64,000 bases of DNA from Maritalea porphyrae (GCF_027213965.1 NZ_JAPWGX010000003.1:186001-250000), one strand, 5' to 3'; counted from the stretch's first letter, positions 46,642 to 54,959 are shown. The notes: a model not told the origin generated them from the sequence alone. A program made the numbers and translations.

Positions 46642-46677
46642 GTTGGTCGCTTCGCTCCCGACCCCGGCACCCCCGCC
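46636..46677 (-). repeat. Inverted copy of the 50-bp repeat unit
   Basis: These 42 bp are the exact reverse complement of the consensus of the direct repeats at 46981-47090, from GCCGCCGTTGG to CACCCCCGCC. Two opposite-facing copies about 350 bp apart frame a gene-free stretch. Confidence 0.8.
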
Positions 46678-46831
46678 GATTGGTGCCCCGCTTAGATGTT
46701 GGTTAAGTACGCGCTGTGCAGACTATTGGCGCTCCGATGGGGCGGCCAAAACGTTGGCCGGGCTGACCGCCCAAGCTAATTTTCAGCATTTCAGATACAG
46801 CTCCAAGCAAGGGCTTTTCCCTCTGTGGCAT

Positions 46832-46850
46832 CCCCGGACTTGATCCGGGG
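46832..46850. repeat. Extragenic palindrome CCCCGGA-CTTGA-TCCGGGG
   Basis: Perfect 7-bp arms around CTTGA. It is identical in arms and loop to the element at 48198-48216 (opposite orientation) and similar to those at 48145 and 48318. It is a typical small dispersed palindrome. Confidence 0.8.
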
Positions 46851-46880
46851 TCACGTAAGCTGTGCGAACGTGGGGCCAAC

Positions 46881-46942
46881 CTCACCCTCATGGTGAGCCC
46901 GTCGAACCACCCGGCAATACTCACCGACCTTTTGACAAGCTC
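46881..46942. repeat. Second palindromic repeat family (GAGC-NN-GTC-N-AA modules)
   Basis: CTCACC-CTCAT-GGTGAG forms a hairpin at 46881-46897. GAGCCCGTCGAA (from 46896) and TTTTGACAAGCTC (46930-46942) are inverted partners with a few mismatches. The TCGACAAGCTCAGG-type word is a widespread intergenic repeat in alphaproteobacteria. Confidence 0.6.
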
Positions 46943-46980
46943 AGGGAGAGGGAGAGGGTTTTTTCTTGCCTGACTGTTAT

Positions 46981-47090
46981 GCGCGAAAATGGCGGGGGTG
47001 CCGGGGTCGAGAGCGAAGCGACCAACGGCGGCGCGAAAATGGCGGGGGTGCCGGGGTCGGGAGTGAAGCGACCAACGGCGGCGCGAAAAG
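46981..47090 (+). repeat. Two tandem 50-bp repeats plus a partial third
   Basis: The unit runs 46981-47030 and 47031-47080, with 48 of 50 bases identical, then 10 bases of a third copy. It contains GGCGGGGGTGCCGGGGTCG and GAAGCGACCAACGGCG. An inverted copy is at 46636-46677. The rest of the 1-kb gap (46610-47607) holds no gene I can support. Confidence 0.9.
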
Positions 47091-47433
47091 AGCAAAAAAT
47101 CTATCCCCGCCACAAATCCCTTTGCCACAATATCTCACCTTTGATTGAAACCGCGCAGGCTGTTGACGAATGGCGGGCGGTGGAAGGCAAATCGTATCAG
47201 GCGGGGCGCTGACCAAATCAAAGGGGATGGCCGGGCCGCAAGACGTTTGCGGTGCCGCACCGTTTGATCTGTCCAGTCCGACACCGAGGGCAGCTGTAAG
47301 TCGTTTATCGGGTACTGTTTTCCAATATCACCAAATGATCAAGGCGATCAGAACAGTTTTGGTGGAACGCGGGTAAGGGGATAGAAGGGTTTAGCACCCC
47401 GGGGTAGACCAAATTTGGATGCAAAAGCCATTT

Positions 47434-47496
47434 GCGCGAGGCGTTTGACGTCTCATTATTTTTACTACACATGACGAGATTTCAAACGCCTCGCGC
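47434..47496. repeat. 63-bp element with 15-bp perfect inverted repeats
   Basis: GCGCGAGGCGTTTGA (47434-47448) and TCAAACGCCTCGCGC (47482-47496) are exact inverted partners separated by 33 bp. There are no T tracts for a terminator. It lies 112 bp before the conserved hypothetical gene at 47608 and could be a transcribed structure or a tiny mobile palindrome. Confidence 0.75.
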
Positions 47497-47607
47497 CCTG
47501 CACCTTTATCAACTGGCAGTTCTGCTGACCTGATGTTTTTGCACGTCAAAAATTGTGATCCAACTGAGGTCTGTTGCGTATATCATAGAACACAAAAGGG
47601 GAATGAA

Positions 47608-48114
47608 ATGGCTGTTGGTGATTGGGTTGAAGTGAATGACAAAATGCAAAAGGGTTATGCCTATCAATTGCTTGTGCCAATGGGTGAGCAGTTTGATTCA
47701 ACATTTGTCCCCCACCATACCCCTGAAGAAATGCTGGCGATGGGTGTGTTCGAAGGTAAATATCTCAACGATTGCACAAATGAATTCCCCGCCGATTGGT
47801 ATGCAAGCGCACGCCTTTCCGACCAACCCGATATTTCATGCAATTATTTCGGCACCAAAAGCCGACAACCTCTAAGCGTTTGGCAACAAAAGGGCTGGAT
47901 TTATGGCCCCGATCCGCGCGGCTGGTTCCAATGGTATTGCCGCTATTTCACGGGGCGTCGCTTGCCTGACGTGGACGAGAAACAAATCAAACGCTGGCGC
48001 GGCTTCGCCCGCCACGCCGGCCAAATCCGCGCCAATTGCGAACCCGGCGACATCTTCTGCCGCCGCCGTCAGCGGCAGGCGTTGTTGCAGTGGGCGTATG
48101 ATCCGTTGATATGA
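47608..48114 (+). CDS. Conserved-looking hypothetical protein, 168 residues
   Basis: No named family recognised. The product is soluble and rich in Trp, Tyr and Cys, with GVFEGKYLNDCTNEFP, W..KGWIYGPDPRGWFQWYCRYFTGRR and RQRQALLQWAYD segments that look conserved rather than random. The Arg-rich C-terminal half (RHAGQIRANC, CRRRQRQ) suggests nucleic-acid or phosphate contact, which is a guess. AAGGGG lies 7 nt before the ATG at 47608; the frame extends to 47533 without support. It is flanked on both sides by repeat elements. Confidence 0.75.
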   Translation: MAVGDWVEVNDKMQKGYAYQLLVPMGEQFDSTFVPHHTPEEMLAMGVFEGKYLNDCTNEFPADWYASARLSDQPDISCNYFGTKSRQPLSVWQQKGWIYGPDPRGWFQWYCRYFTGRRLPDVDEKQIKRWRGFARHAGQIRANCEPGDIFCRRRQRQALLQWAYDPLI

Positions 48115-48144
48115 GGGGGGGAGGCCGCCATGTGCACGACCGTC

Positions 48145-48338
48145 ATCCTCGGACTTGATCCGAGGATCCACAACAACGGTGGCGGTAGCCAACGTGACCC
48201 CGGATCAAGTCCGGGGATGCCGTGAGGGAAACTTGACAACTCACCACAGGGCATTCCCGGCCCCCGAGCCGGGATCACGTTTCCACATTTATCAAATGGC
48301 GATAGTCATATCATGGACCCTCGGGTCAAGCCCGAGGG
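48145..48338. repeat. Cluster of four extragenic palindromes
   Basis: Elements at 48145-48167 (ATCCTCGGA-CTTGA-TCCGAGGAT), 48198-48216 (CCCCGGA-TCAAG-TCCGGGG), 48255-48274 (TCCCGGC-N6-GCCGGGA) and 48318-48338 (CCCTCGGG-TCAAG-CCCGAGGG). Three share the TTGA/TCAA loop in alternating orientation. They fill the gap between convergent genes. Confidence 0.85.
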
Positions 48339-48384
48339 GGACGAAGGGATATGGAGCGGTGATCCGGTCGAAAGAAGTCGGACT

Positions 48385-49587
48385 CTACTCCCCAACAACA
48401 ACCTTCGGCTTCACCAACAAAGTCTCATGCCCCTCAACCGGATGACGTGGAATAAGCTGCGACAAGATTAGCGATACGACCGCAAAGCCAGCGCCTGCGA
48501 AGAACACATAGGCTGGATTGTAGAGCCAAATAACCCCGAACGCGACGGGGATGACCACAGCGGCGATGTGGTTGATGGTGAAGGCCACGGCGGCGGTGGG
48601 GGCCATATCGGCGGGGTCGGCGATCTTTTGGAAATAGGTCTTCATGGCGATGGCCAGCGCGAAGAAGAAATGGTCGATTACGTAAAGCGACGCGCCAAGG
48701 AAAGCGTTATTGACGAAAGCATAGCTGACAAAAACGATGATCAGGCCGATATATTCAAACGTTAGTGCGGCGCGTTCGCCGAAGTGGCCGATGGCAGAGC
48801 CGATTTTGCGGGCGAAGAACATATTGAAGGTGGTGTTGATGATGAACAAAAACGCCACTTCATGCACGTGGTAGCCGAACTTTTCGACCATCATCCAGGC
48901 GGCAAAAACCACAAAGATTTGGCGGCGCGCGCCAGACATGAATGTGAGGGCGTAATATAACCAATAGCGTTTGCGAAGGATCAGTTTTTTGTTCTGCAAA
49001 TGAGGTTGATCAAATGTCGGGAAAAACAAAATGATGAACAAAACCAGCGAAAGGGTTAGCCCACCAAACACCCAGAACATGGCGATATAGGGCAGGGCGA
49101 GGACTTTCCACAAAAGGATCACAAGCCCATAAATGAGCAATTGCCCAAAGGCGCTTGCCGCCAAAATGGTGCCCAATTGTTTGGCCGCGGTTTCTTTTGG
49201 CAACCATTGCAATTGCAGGCTTTGGGACATGGTTTCGTAATAATGGAAGCCAAGCGACATGATGAAGGTGGTGATCAAAAGCCCGGTGACAGACGGGAAC
49301 ATGCCGGTGATGGCAATGCCGATGCCAAACACAACAAGCGAGATCAGCGCAAATGTTTGCTCGCGCCATAAAAGGATGAAGAAGACCGCCGTGAAGGCCA
49401 AAAAGCCGGGTATTTCGCGCACGGATTGCAACAAGCCCATATCCGCGCCCGTAAAGGCGGCGTCATCATGGGCAAAGTTGTTCAAAATGGCACTCCAAGA
49501 GGCAAAACCAACCTGAATGGTGATGGCCATCAGGATGAGCATGAAATAGGGCGTGCGGAGTTTTTCAAGGCGGGATGCAAAAGTCAT
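48385..49587 (-). CDS. MFS transporter, 12-span
   Basis: A 400-residue inner-membrane transporter with about twelve hydrophobic segments, a central cytoplasmic loop near 195-215 (FFPTFDQPHLQNKKLILRKR region) and GSAIGHFGERAAL in the TM8-9 loop. The substrate is unknown. It is convergent with the hypothetical gene at 47608, with extragenic palindromes between. The ribosome site before the ATG at 49587 is poor, so the start is uncertain. Confidence 0.82.
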   Translation of the reverse strand: MTFASRLEKLRTPYFMLILMAITIQVGFASWSAILNNFAHDDAAFTGADMGLLQSVREIPGFLAFTAVFFILLWREQTFALISLVVFGIGIAITGMFPSVTGLLITTFIMSLGFHYYETMSQSLQLQWLPKETAAKQLGTILAASAFGQLLIYGLVILLWKVLALPYIAMFWVFGGLTLSLVLFIILFFPTFDQPHLQNKKLILRKRYWLYYALTFMSGARRQIFVVFAAWMMVEKFGYHVHEVAFLFIINTTFNMFFARKIGSAIGHFGERAALTFEYIGLIIVFVSYAFVNNAFLGASLYVIDHFFFALAIAMKTYFQKIADPADMAPTAAVAFTINHIAAVVIPVAFGVIWLYNPAYVFFAGAGFAVVSLILSQLIPRHPVEGHETLLVKPKVVVGE

Positions 49588-49755
49588 TAGATGCCATTAC
49601 GCCTGAGTTTTGGGATCGTCAAGTAAATAAGATAATAAAACTCTTGTTTTATTGAAATGATGGAAAGCGGCACAGCTTGTCAAAATTGCTGCAATTCGTT
49701 CGACATATTGTTGAATGAAGTTTCAATGATAGGCTTGTGTCCAAGGGAGATTGCA

Positions 49756-50439
49756 ATGCAACCGATTAGAATTGTTGGCCGAAAAGACTGGGAAAATGAA
49801 CGTTTGGCTTTGCTGGCGGAGGAGAAAGAATTTACGCGCCTTCGCGATCAGCTGAGCGCAAAAAGGCAGCAAATGCCTTGGGTGAAAGTTGAAAAAGACT
49901 ATGAATTTGAAACCGAGCGCGGCTCTGAAAACTTGCGCGGCTTATTCGGTGAGAAAGAACAATTGGTGATCTATCATTTCATGATGGGCCCAGATTGGGA
50001 AAATGGCTGCAAAAGCTGTTCGTTTTGGGCGGACAGTTTTGATGGTATTGATGCGCATCTGGCTGCACGCGATGTTTCCTTTAAGACGATTTCGCGCGCG
50101 CCGTTGAGCAAACTATTGCCGTTCAAAAAACGCATGGGGTGGACATTTGATTGGGTCTCGTCTGCGCCCAGTGACTTCAACTTTGACATGGAAGTATCAT
50201 TTAGAGAAGGCGAAGAGGCGCGCTACAATTATCAGCCATTTTCAGGCGGTGATGAAATGCCGGGCATTAGTGTTTTCGCGCGAAATGGTGAGGACCTGTA
50301 CCACACTTATTCCACATTCAGCCGAGGTGTGGACTTGATGAATGGGGCCTACAACTATCTGGACCTCACGCCAAAAGGGCGGGACGAAGATGAGCTTGCC
50401 TACGGCATGGAGTGGCTTCGCCTTAGAGATAGTTATTAG
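49756..50439 (+). CDS. DUF899 thioredoxin-like protein
   Basis: A 227-residue protein of the DUF899 (AhpC/TSA-like) family. VIYHFMMGPDWENGCKSCSFWADSFDG carries the family's Cys pair (CKSC), and GISVFARNGEDLYHTYSTFSRGVDLMNGAYNYLDLTP is the typical C-terminal part (positions ~165-200). Such proteins are presumed redox proteins without assigned substrate. GGGAGA lies 7 nt before the ATG at 49756. It overlaps the convergent ycjF-like gene by 4 bp. Confidence 0.88.
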   Translation: MQPIRIVGRKDWENERLALLAEEKEFTRLRDQLSAKRQQMPWVKVEKDYEFETERGSENLRGLFGEKEQLVIYHFMMGPDWENGCKSCSFWADSFDGIDAHLAARDVSFKTISRAPLSKLLPFKKRMGWTFDWVSSAPSDFNFDMEVSFREGEEARYNYQPFSGGDEMPGISVFARNGEDLYHTYSTFSRGVDLMNGAYNYLDLTPKGRDEDELAYGMEWLRLRDSY

Positions 50440-51467
50440 GGCTTGTCGGGCGCTTTAGTAATTTTCATCAAGTCTGGCAAAAATTCGCCAACGGTTGGGG
50501 CCTTGGCGTTGAGGAACGGCATTGGGCGGGTGGCGCGCATGGCGGCGATGCCGACGCGAACGGTCATGAGGCCGTTGATAACGCCTTCGCCCAGTTTGGA
50601 GGAGATGCGGGCCGCAACGCCATGGCCGAGGAGTTGCTGCACCACACTATCCCCCAAGGCGATGCCGCCGGTAAGGGCGAGGTGGCCAAGAATGGCTTTG
50701 GACAAAGTCATGAAGCCGAAAAAGCCGGGGCGGGCACCGTAAAGCGTGGCGATGCGGCGGGACAGGCGAATGCTTTCGTAGAGCACGAAGGCAATATCGA
50801 CAATGGCGCGGGGGCTGACGGAAGTAACCAGCGCAATGCGTTGCGCTGAGTTGGCGATGATTGTGCGGGCCTTTTTGTCGAGCGGGTGCTGCAGTTCGCG
50901 TTCGGCAAATGGTAAAACATGATCGGCATCAAAAACGCCATCTGCGCCCTGTTCGTATTTGGCGACATAGCGGGCGCAATCAGCGCGTTCTGCGTAAAGA
51001 GAGCGAATATCGCTGGCGATGTTTTTGGCGTCTTGCAGCTTGTGGTTTTGGTGGGCAACTTGTGCGGCGTGGCGCAAATGCTCGAGCTTGCGCAGGCGCA
51101 ATATGCCGAACAATTCGCGGATGATGAGCGCGAAAAGCGCCAGCAACAGGACGCCAACAGCAGCAAGGCCGACCCAGCCAAGCGCAGGGTATTGGGCGAA
51201 CAGATCGGAGATTAAACGTTCAAGCGCCAAGCCGGTGCCAAGCGATACCAGAAAGGCCAGCGCTGCCCAGAAGAGTTTGGACCAGATAGAGCGTTTGGGC
51301 AGGGGAATATCGTCGACCAATTCGATATCAGCGTTGAAATCTGGCTCTTGCATTTTTGCCTGAGCGACCTCGAACGCAACTGGTGCTTTTGGCGTGTCCG
51401 CTTTGGTGGGTTTGACCGGTTTGGATTTGGGTGCGGTGTCTATTTCAATGGCGACAGGTTTCTTCAT
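50436..51467 (-). CDS. YcjF-family (DUF697/TIGR01620) membrane protein
   Basis: A 343-residue inner-membrane protein. A Pro/Lys-rich N-terminus is followed by two TM segments (~67-85 and ~100-120) and a C-terminal DUF697 region with further hydrophobic helices (LSKAILGHLALTGGIALGDS and VRVGIAAMRATRPMPF, together ~255-325). It is the partner of the ATPase YcjX, whose stop overlaps this start by 4 bp (ATGA). In E. coli the homologous pair belongs to the phage-shock regulon; its function remains unclear. Confidence 0.88.
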   Translation of the reverse strand: MKKPVAIEIDTAPKSKPVKPTKADTPKAPVAFEVAQAKMQEPDFNADIELVDDIPLPKRSIWSKLFWAALAFLVSLGTGLALERLISDLFAQYPALGWVGLAAVGVLLLALFALIIRELFGILRLRKLEHLRHAAQVAHQNHKLQDAKNIASDIRSLYAERADCARYVAKYEQGADGVFDADHVLPFAERELQHPLDKKARTIIANSAQRIALVTSVSPRAIVDIAFVLYESIRLSRRIATLYGARPGFFGFMTLSKAILGHLALTGGIALGDSVVQQLLGHGVAARISSKLGEGVINGLMTVRVGIAAMRATRPMPFLNAKAPTVGEFLPDLMKITKAPDKP

Positions 51468-52909
51468 TGCAGCTTGTCTCCGATTAAAAACTCAATAGCG
51501 CGGTCCATGCGGATATGGGGCAATTTGAAATGACCTGTTTCAGTAGTTTGTGGTGCTGGCGGGAGAAAGCGCAAGAATTTGAGCTGGCCAATATGTTCGG
51601 CATTTGGGTCAAAGACTGATTCAGGTTTTTGCGGTAACTCACCGGGGAATAAAGCGATTTCGGTTTTGCCGTTGTATGTTTTGTCGCCCAACACTTCGCC
51701 CTTTTGTGGCGTGCCAATGATGGTTTGTAGGTTTTCGCCTTCATGTTCCACTTCGCCTTCACGGGTGGCGCGGACGGACGAAAGGGCGATGGAGGAGGTG
51801 GCGGCACCTTTATACTGCGCGTCCCGCGCGGCGTTGGCGACCAAGTGATTGAGGATGAGTTCCAGCTGATTATGGCTGGTGTGATGTAGATGGTCAGCCT
51901 TGGTGCTGGCGAACAAGATTTTGTCGATATTGGAGAAAAACAACGACGACAAAATGTTGTTTTGGCCCGTGCGAAAACAGGACAGAATTTCGCTGATGGC
52001 GGACTGCAAATCTTTGACCGCCGCTGGGCCTGCATTAAGGGCGGATAGTGTGTCGACCAGCACGATTTGGCGGTCTAGGCGGGCGAAGTGATCGCGAAAA
52101 AATGGGCGCACCACAAGGTCTTTATATGCCTCATAGCGCTTTTCCATTGTCGCGTAAAAACTGTTGTTGGGTTTGGTGCCAGATTGGGGAGGCAGCGGTG
52201 CGAACGAAAGGGCGGGTGAGCCTTCTAGATCTCCGGGCATCAAAAAGCGACCCGGCGGTAAGGCGGATAAGGCATGTGCGTCTTCGCGGCATTCGGTCAA
52301 ATAGGCTTTGAAGGCGGTGCTGAGTTTCTGTGCTTCGGCCTCATCAAATTCCGCAACTGGCTTGATGGCATTGCTGAGCTGTTTCCATGTTTTGGCCATG
52401 TCGCGGCGGGCAGGTTCGCTAGCGCGTTCAAAAGCATCGGTTGACCATTGCTCAAATGATTTATCTAGCAAAGGGAGGTCTAAAAGCCACTCGCCCGGAT
52501 AATCAACAATATCAATGTTGAGCTCTTGCGGCCCGGTTATGGACCCCACCCAAGATGCGCTTTGATATTTGATGGTGAGGCGTAGTTCTGAGATTTGCCG
52601 GGTTGACGTTGGCCAGTGTCGATCTTTCCCCGTTAAGGCAGACAGATGGTCCTCAAATGCAAATCGAGGCATGGTAGGGTTGGGCAAGGGTGCCAATTTT
52701 GCGCCGATGATGCGGCCCTGTGCTAGCGGCTTGAACAAAGGCAAATTGTTGCCTTCAATCAGCTGCTGGATCAAGGAGGTAATAAAGACGGTTTTGCCTG
52801 AGCGCGACAAACCAGTGACCCCCAGCCGCAAATTTGGAGTGAAAATGTTTTGGACATTGTCCACCAAATTGTCGAGCGCGATGCGTGTTTCGTCCGCCCA
52901 ATTGCTCAT
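51464..52909 (-). CDS. YcjX-family P-loop protein (DUF463)
   Basis: A 481-residue predicted GTPase/ATPase. The Walker A GLSRSGKT is at 33-40 within VTGLSRSGKTVFITSLI; DIVDYPGEWLLDLPLL is the switch/Walker B region and QIVLVDTLSALNAGP lies in the middle. The family is stress-linked (Psp regulon in E. coli) and always paired with YcjF, as here through a 4-bp overlap. No psp genes are in the window. AGGCT lies just before the ATG. Confidence 0.92.
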   Translation of the reverse strand: MSNWADETRIALDNLVDNVQNIFTPNLRLGVTGLSRSGKTVFITSLIQQLIEGNNLPLFKPLAQGRIIGAKLAPLPNPTMPRFAFEDHLSALTGKDRHWPTSTRQISELRLTIKYQSASWVGSITGPQELNIDIVDYPGEWLLDLPLLDKSFEQWSTDAFERASEPARRDMAKTWKQLSNAIKPVAEFDEAEAQKLSTAFKAYLTECREDAHALSALPPGRFLMPGDLEGSPALSFAPLPPQSGTKPNNSFYATMEKRYEAYKDLVVRPFFRDHFARLDRQIVLVDTLSALNAGPAAVKDLQSAISEILSCFRTGQNNILSSLFFSNIDKILFASTKADHLHHTSHNQLELILNHLVANAARDAQYKGAATSSIALSSVRATREGEVEHEGENLQTIIGTPQKGEVLGDKTYNGKTEIALFPGELPQKPESVFDPNAEHIGQLKFLRFLPPAPQTTETGHFKLPHIRMDRAIEFLIGDKLQ

Positions 52910-53233
52910 GGAGCCTTATTCCTTGATTTGCCCTTGTTGATCACAAGGTAGGTATTTTTTGACTGATCACAAGGGCTTGGTTGCTCTGTGTTGATCGTTG
53001 CATGGATGCAACTGTACAGAATTCTTGGGTGGGGGAGGATTGTTTATGGGGTCGGAGGTTGGTAATCAACATTAAGCGTATTCAAACCAATCGTAGCGCT
53101 GGAGACACATTATGCAAGAGATTGTGGTAAACCACTAGCTCCTGAACATCGGAGCACTTTCAGTCCTACGGGATGCCTTTGCGCTTGGCGAGGCATAGGC
53201 CCGTGCGTCTATTGCATAGTGTTGAGAACTCCA
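52910..53233. other. Gene-free stretch upstream of ycjX with a short direct repeat
   Basis: TGATCACAAGG occurs twice 28 bp apart (near 52938 and 52966); the first copy is part of CCTTGT-TGATC-ACAAGG. They could be regulator sites for the minus-strand ycjX gene. Near 53130-53200 are short hairpin-capable segments (GTGGTAAACCAC; GCCT...AGGC), but no RNA gene could be recognised. Confidence 0.3.
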
Positions 53234-53491
53234 TTGAATATTTCTAAATTTGAGCAGCGTGTGCTGCACGTCTTGTCACAGGGTGGCAGGATTAATTTCG
53301 TGCGAAACCCAAACGGAAAAGTTGCATCGGTCGAATGTTATACAAGAGAAGGGTACGTGCTTTCTGACTGTAGTTTGCATGTTTTTCAAAGCCTAAAAAA
53401 ACGCGGATTTATAAAATCCTATGGCGGAAAAGCCTATCGCATTTCTCGGAAAGGGCGCCTGTCGGTTCGCGCCCAAATCGATAATAGATAA
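53234..53491 (+). CDS. YjhX-family (UPF0386) toxin homologue
   Basis: An 85-residue protein that aligns along its length with E. coli YjhX: MNISKFEQRVLHVL, RI.(F/H)VR...GKV.SVECY(T/S)REG, a LSDCSL.VF..LK segment, Y.G.AYRI and the C-terminal VRAQIDNR. The start is a TTG at 53234, which gives the family's exact length; the frame extends to a GTG at 53219. YjhX is reported as a toxin neutralised by the GNAT protein YjhQ in E. coli; no such gene is adjacent here, so it is an orphan or has another role. Confidence 0.85.
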   Translation: MNISKFEQRVLHVLSQGGRINFVRNPNGKVASVECYTREGYVLSDCSLHVFQSLKKRGFIKSYGGKAYRISRKGRLSVRAQIDNR

Positions 53492-53608
53492 AGGTCAACA
53501 GTGTTGCGGCTGTGTTGGATTAGAAAAAAATGCAATGCAGTCGCAAGGGCTTGTGCTGAGTTGTTGATGATTTGAGTCTGGCACTTTGCGCGATGAATCA
53601 ACGTCGCG

Positions 53609-53956
53609 CTACAGCGTTTTGGTCCAACTTTTGGCCCATTCCCCCAATGGCTCGAGCTTTTCAAACAGCTCGCGGCCATTGGTGGTGAGGCTGTATCCGT
53701 TTGCAGTCTTTTCCACCAAGCCCACAGCACGTAATTCTTTCAAACGGGTGTTTAAAACGGTTGGGGATGCAGAGTCGCAGCTTGCTTGTAGGTCGCGGAA
53801 GGTGCGGTCCTGTTTGGCCAAATTCCATAGTATTCCCATGGACCATCGGCGCCCAATAAGGTCAAAAAGCGCCATAATCGGCTCACCTGTTTTTGAGCCT
53901 TTGACGGGACTTCCGGGGCGGAATTGGGCTGAAAATGTTTCGTCGAATTCCGGCAT
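53609..53956 (-). CDS. HxlR-family winged-helix regulator
   Basis: A 115-residue DNA-binding dimer with the HxlR pattern DLIGRRWSMGILWNL, TFRDLQ, TVLNTRLKELRAVGLVEK and YSLTTNGRELFEKLEPLGEWA. It has no Cys at the usual redox positions of the quinone-sensing members. GAGA lies 8 nt before the ATG. It is divergent from an EamA exporter, with two identical-half-site operators in the 83-bp gap, so it very probably represses the exporter and itself. Confidence 0.92.
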   Translation of the reverse strand: MPEFDETFSAQFRPGSPVKGSKTGEPIMALFDLIGRRWSMGILWNLAKQDRTFRDLQASCDSASPTVLNTRLKELRAVGLVEKTANGYSLTTNGRELFEKLEPLGEWAKSWTKTL

Positions 53957-53970
53957 TGCATTTCTCAGAT

Positions 53971-54011
53971 GCTACAATTAGTGTAGCGCAATATGCTACA
54001 AAAAATGTAGC
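53971..54011. promoter_or_regulatory. Tandem HxlR operators
   Basis: GCTACA-N5-TGTAGC occurs twice, at 53971-53987 and 53995-54011. The half-sites are identical and the centres 24 bp apart. Both lie between the divergent HxlR and DMT exporter starts. Confidence 0.85.
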
Positions 54012-54039
54012 GATGCAAGTTGATCTGAAGGCGGGACAA

Positions 54040-54948
54040 ATGGACAGAGCTTTAAACGTTGGTCTTTGGCTGTTGCTGGCTGTGATCTGGAGTTCGTCTT
54101 ATGCTATCATCAAAATTGGGGTTGAGACAATTGATCCCGCCGTGTTGGTGTTTGGGCGTATGGGGCTTGGCGCGATCATTTTGGTCGCTGTCATGCTTTC
54201 GCGTGGCGTGCGCTTTGAGATGAGTTGGGCGGCCTGGCGCATATATTTCATTACGGGTGTGATGGGCACAGCGCTGCCGTTCTTTTTAATCTCATACGGT
54301 GAATTGCACGTGAGCAGCAGCCTTGCTGCGATTTTGATGGGTGTAGCGCCTATTGCGTCGGTTGTGTTGGCGCATTTTGTTTTAGCGGGGGAGCGGTTGA
54401 CAAAACGCTCAACCTTTGGCGTGTTGCTGGGATTTGGTGGCCTTATATTGTTATTCGGCATTGATGCACTTTCAGCCATCGGATCGCACCTTGTGGGGCA
54501 AATCGCCCTGGTGGGTGCAGCGCTTTGTTATGCGATGAATACGGTGGTGATAAAACGGGCGCCAAAGCGGCACCCGTTGGAAATGGCCGCTGGATCTATG
54601 AGCGTTGGGGCATTCTTTATTGGGGTGGCGACACTGGTTTCGTTGGATGTTTCAAACCTTGCCACCCCGAGCACGGCATCTGTGATTGCTGTTATCTTTC
54701 TTGGTGTGGTACCCACCGCGTTTGCGATGATGATCTTCTTCTTTTTGGTCAACCGGATTGAAGCGAAACAAATGTCGCAGATCAATTTCGCGGTGCCCGT
54801 TGGTGGAGCCATTATCGGGGTCTTGTGGCTTGGCGAACAGTTAACCACCAACCAGCTCTTGGCATTGCCCGTTGTGGTTTTGGCGATATATTTGGTGACC
54901 AGCAAAACTGTGGTGCGTGCCGCTGCGGTGATGAGCGTGAAGCGATAG
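54040..54948 (+). CDS. DMT-superfamily exporter with EamA domains
   Basis: A 302-residue, ten-span inner-membrane transporter made of two EamA halves. WLLLAVIWSSSYAIIKIGVE begins TM1 and LGEQLTTNQ lies near the end, both family landmarks. The frame is open to 53935 inside the HxlR gene; the ATG at 54040 is preferred because AAGGCGGGA precedes it and the protein then begins at TM1. It is controlled by the divergent HxlR through the two operators. The substrate is unknown, perhaps a toxic metabolite. Confidence 0.9.
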   Translation: MDRALNVGLWLLLAVIWSSSYAIIKIGVETIDPAVLVFGRMGLGAIILVAVMLSRGVRFEMSWAAWRIYFITGVMGTALPFFLISYGELHVSSSLAAILMGVAPIASVVLAHFVLAGERLTKRSTFGVLLGFGGLILLFGIDALSAIGSHLVGQIALVGAALCYAMNTVVIKRAPKRHPLEMAAGSMSVGAFFIGVATLVSLDVSNLATPSTASVIAVIFLGVVPTAFAMMIFFFLVNRIEAKQMSQINFAVPVGGAIIGVLWLGEQLTTNQLLALPVVVLAIYLVTSKTVVRAAAVMSVKR

Positions 54949-54959
54949 GGTTTGAGGCA

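Noticed and set aside
46862-47212. A 116-codon frame across the repeat zone
   Set aside because: Most of it is translated from the 50-bp repeats and palindromes; the composition is GGGAG/EATNGG repeats and no ribosome site was seen.
53100-53230. Possible tRNA or small RNA
   Set aside because: Short hairpins are present but no acceptor stem, T-loop or other recognisable RNA signature.
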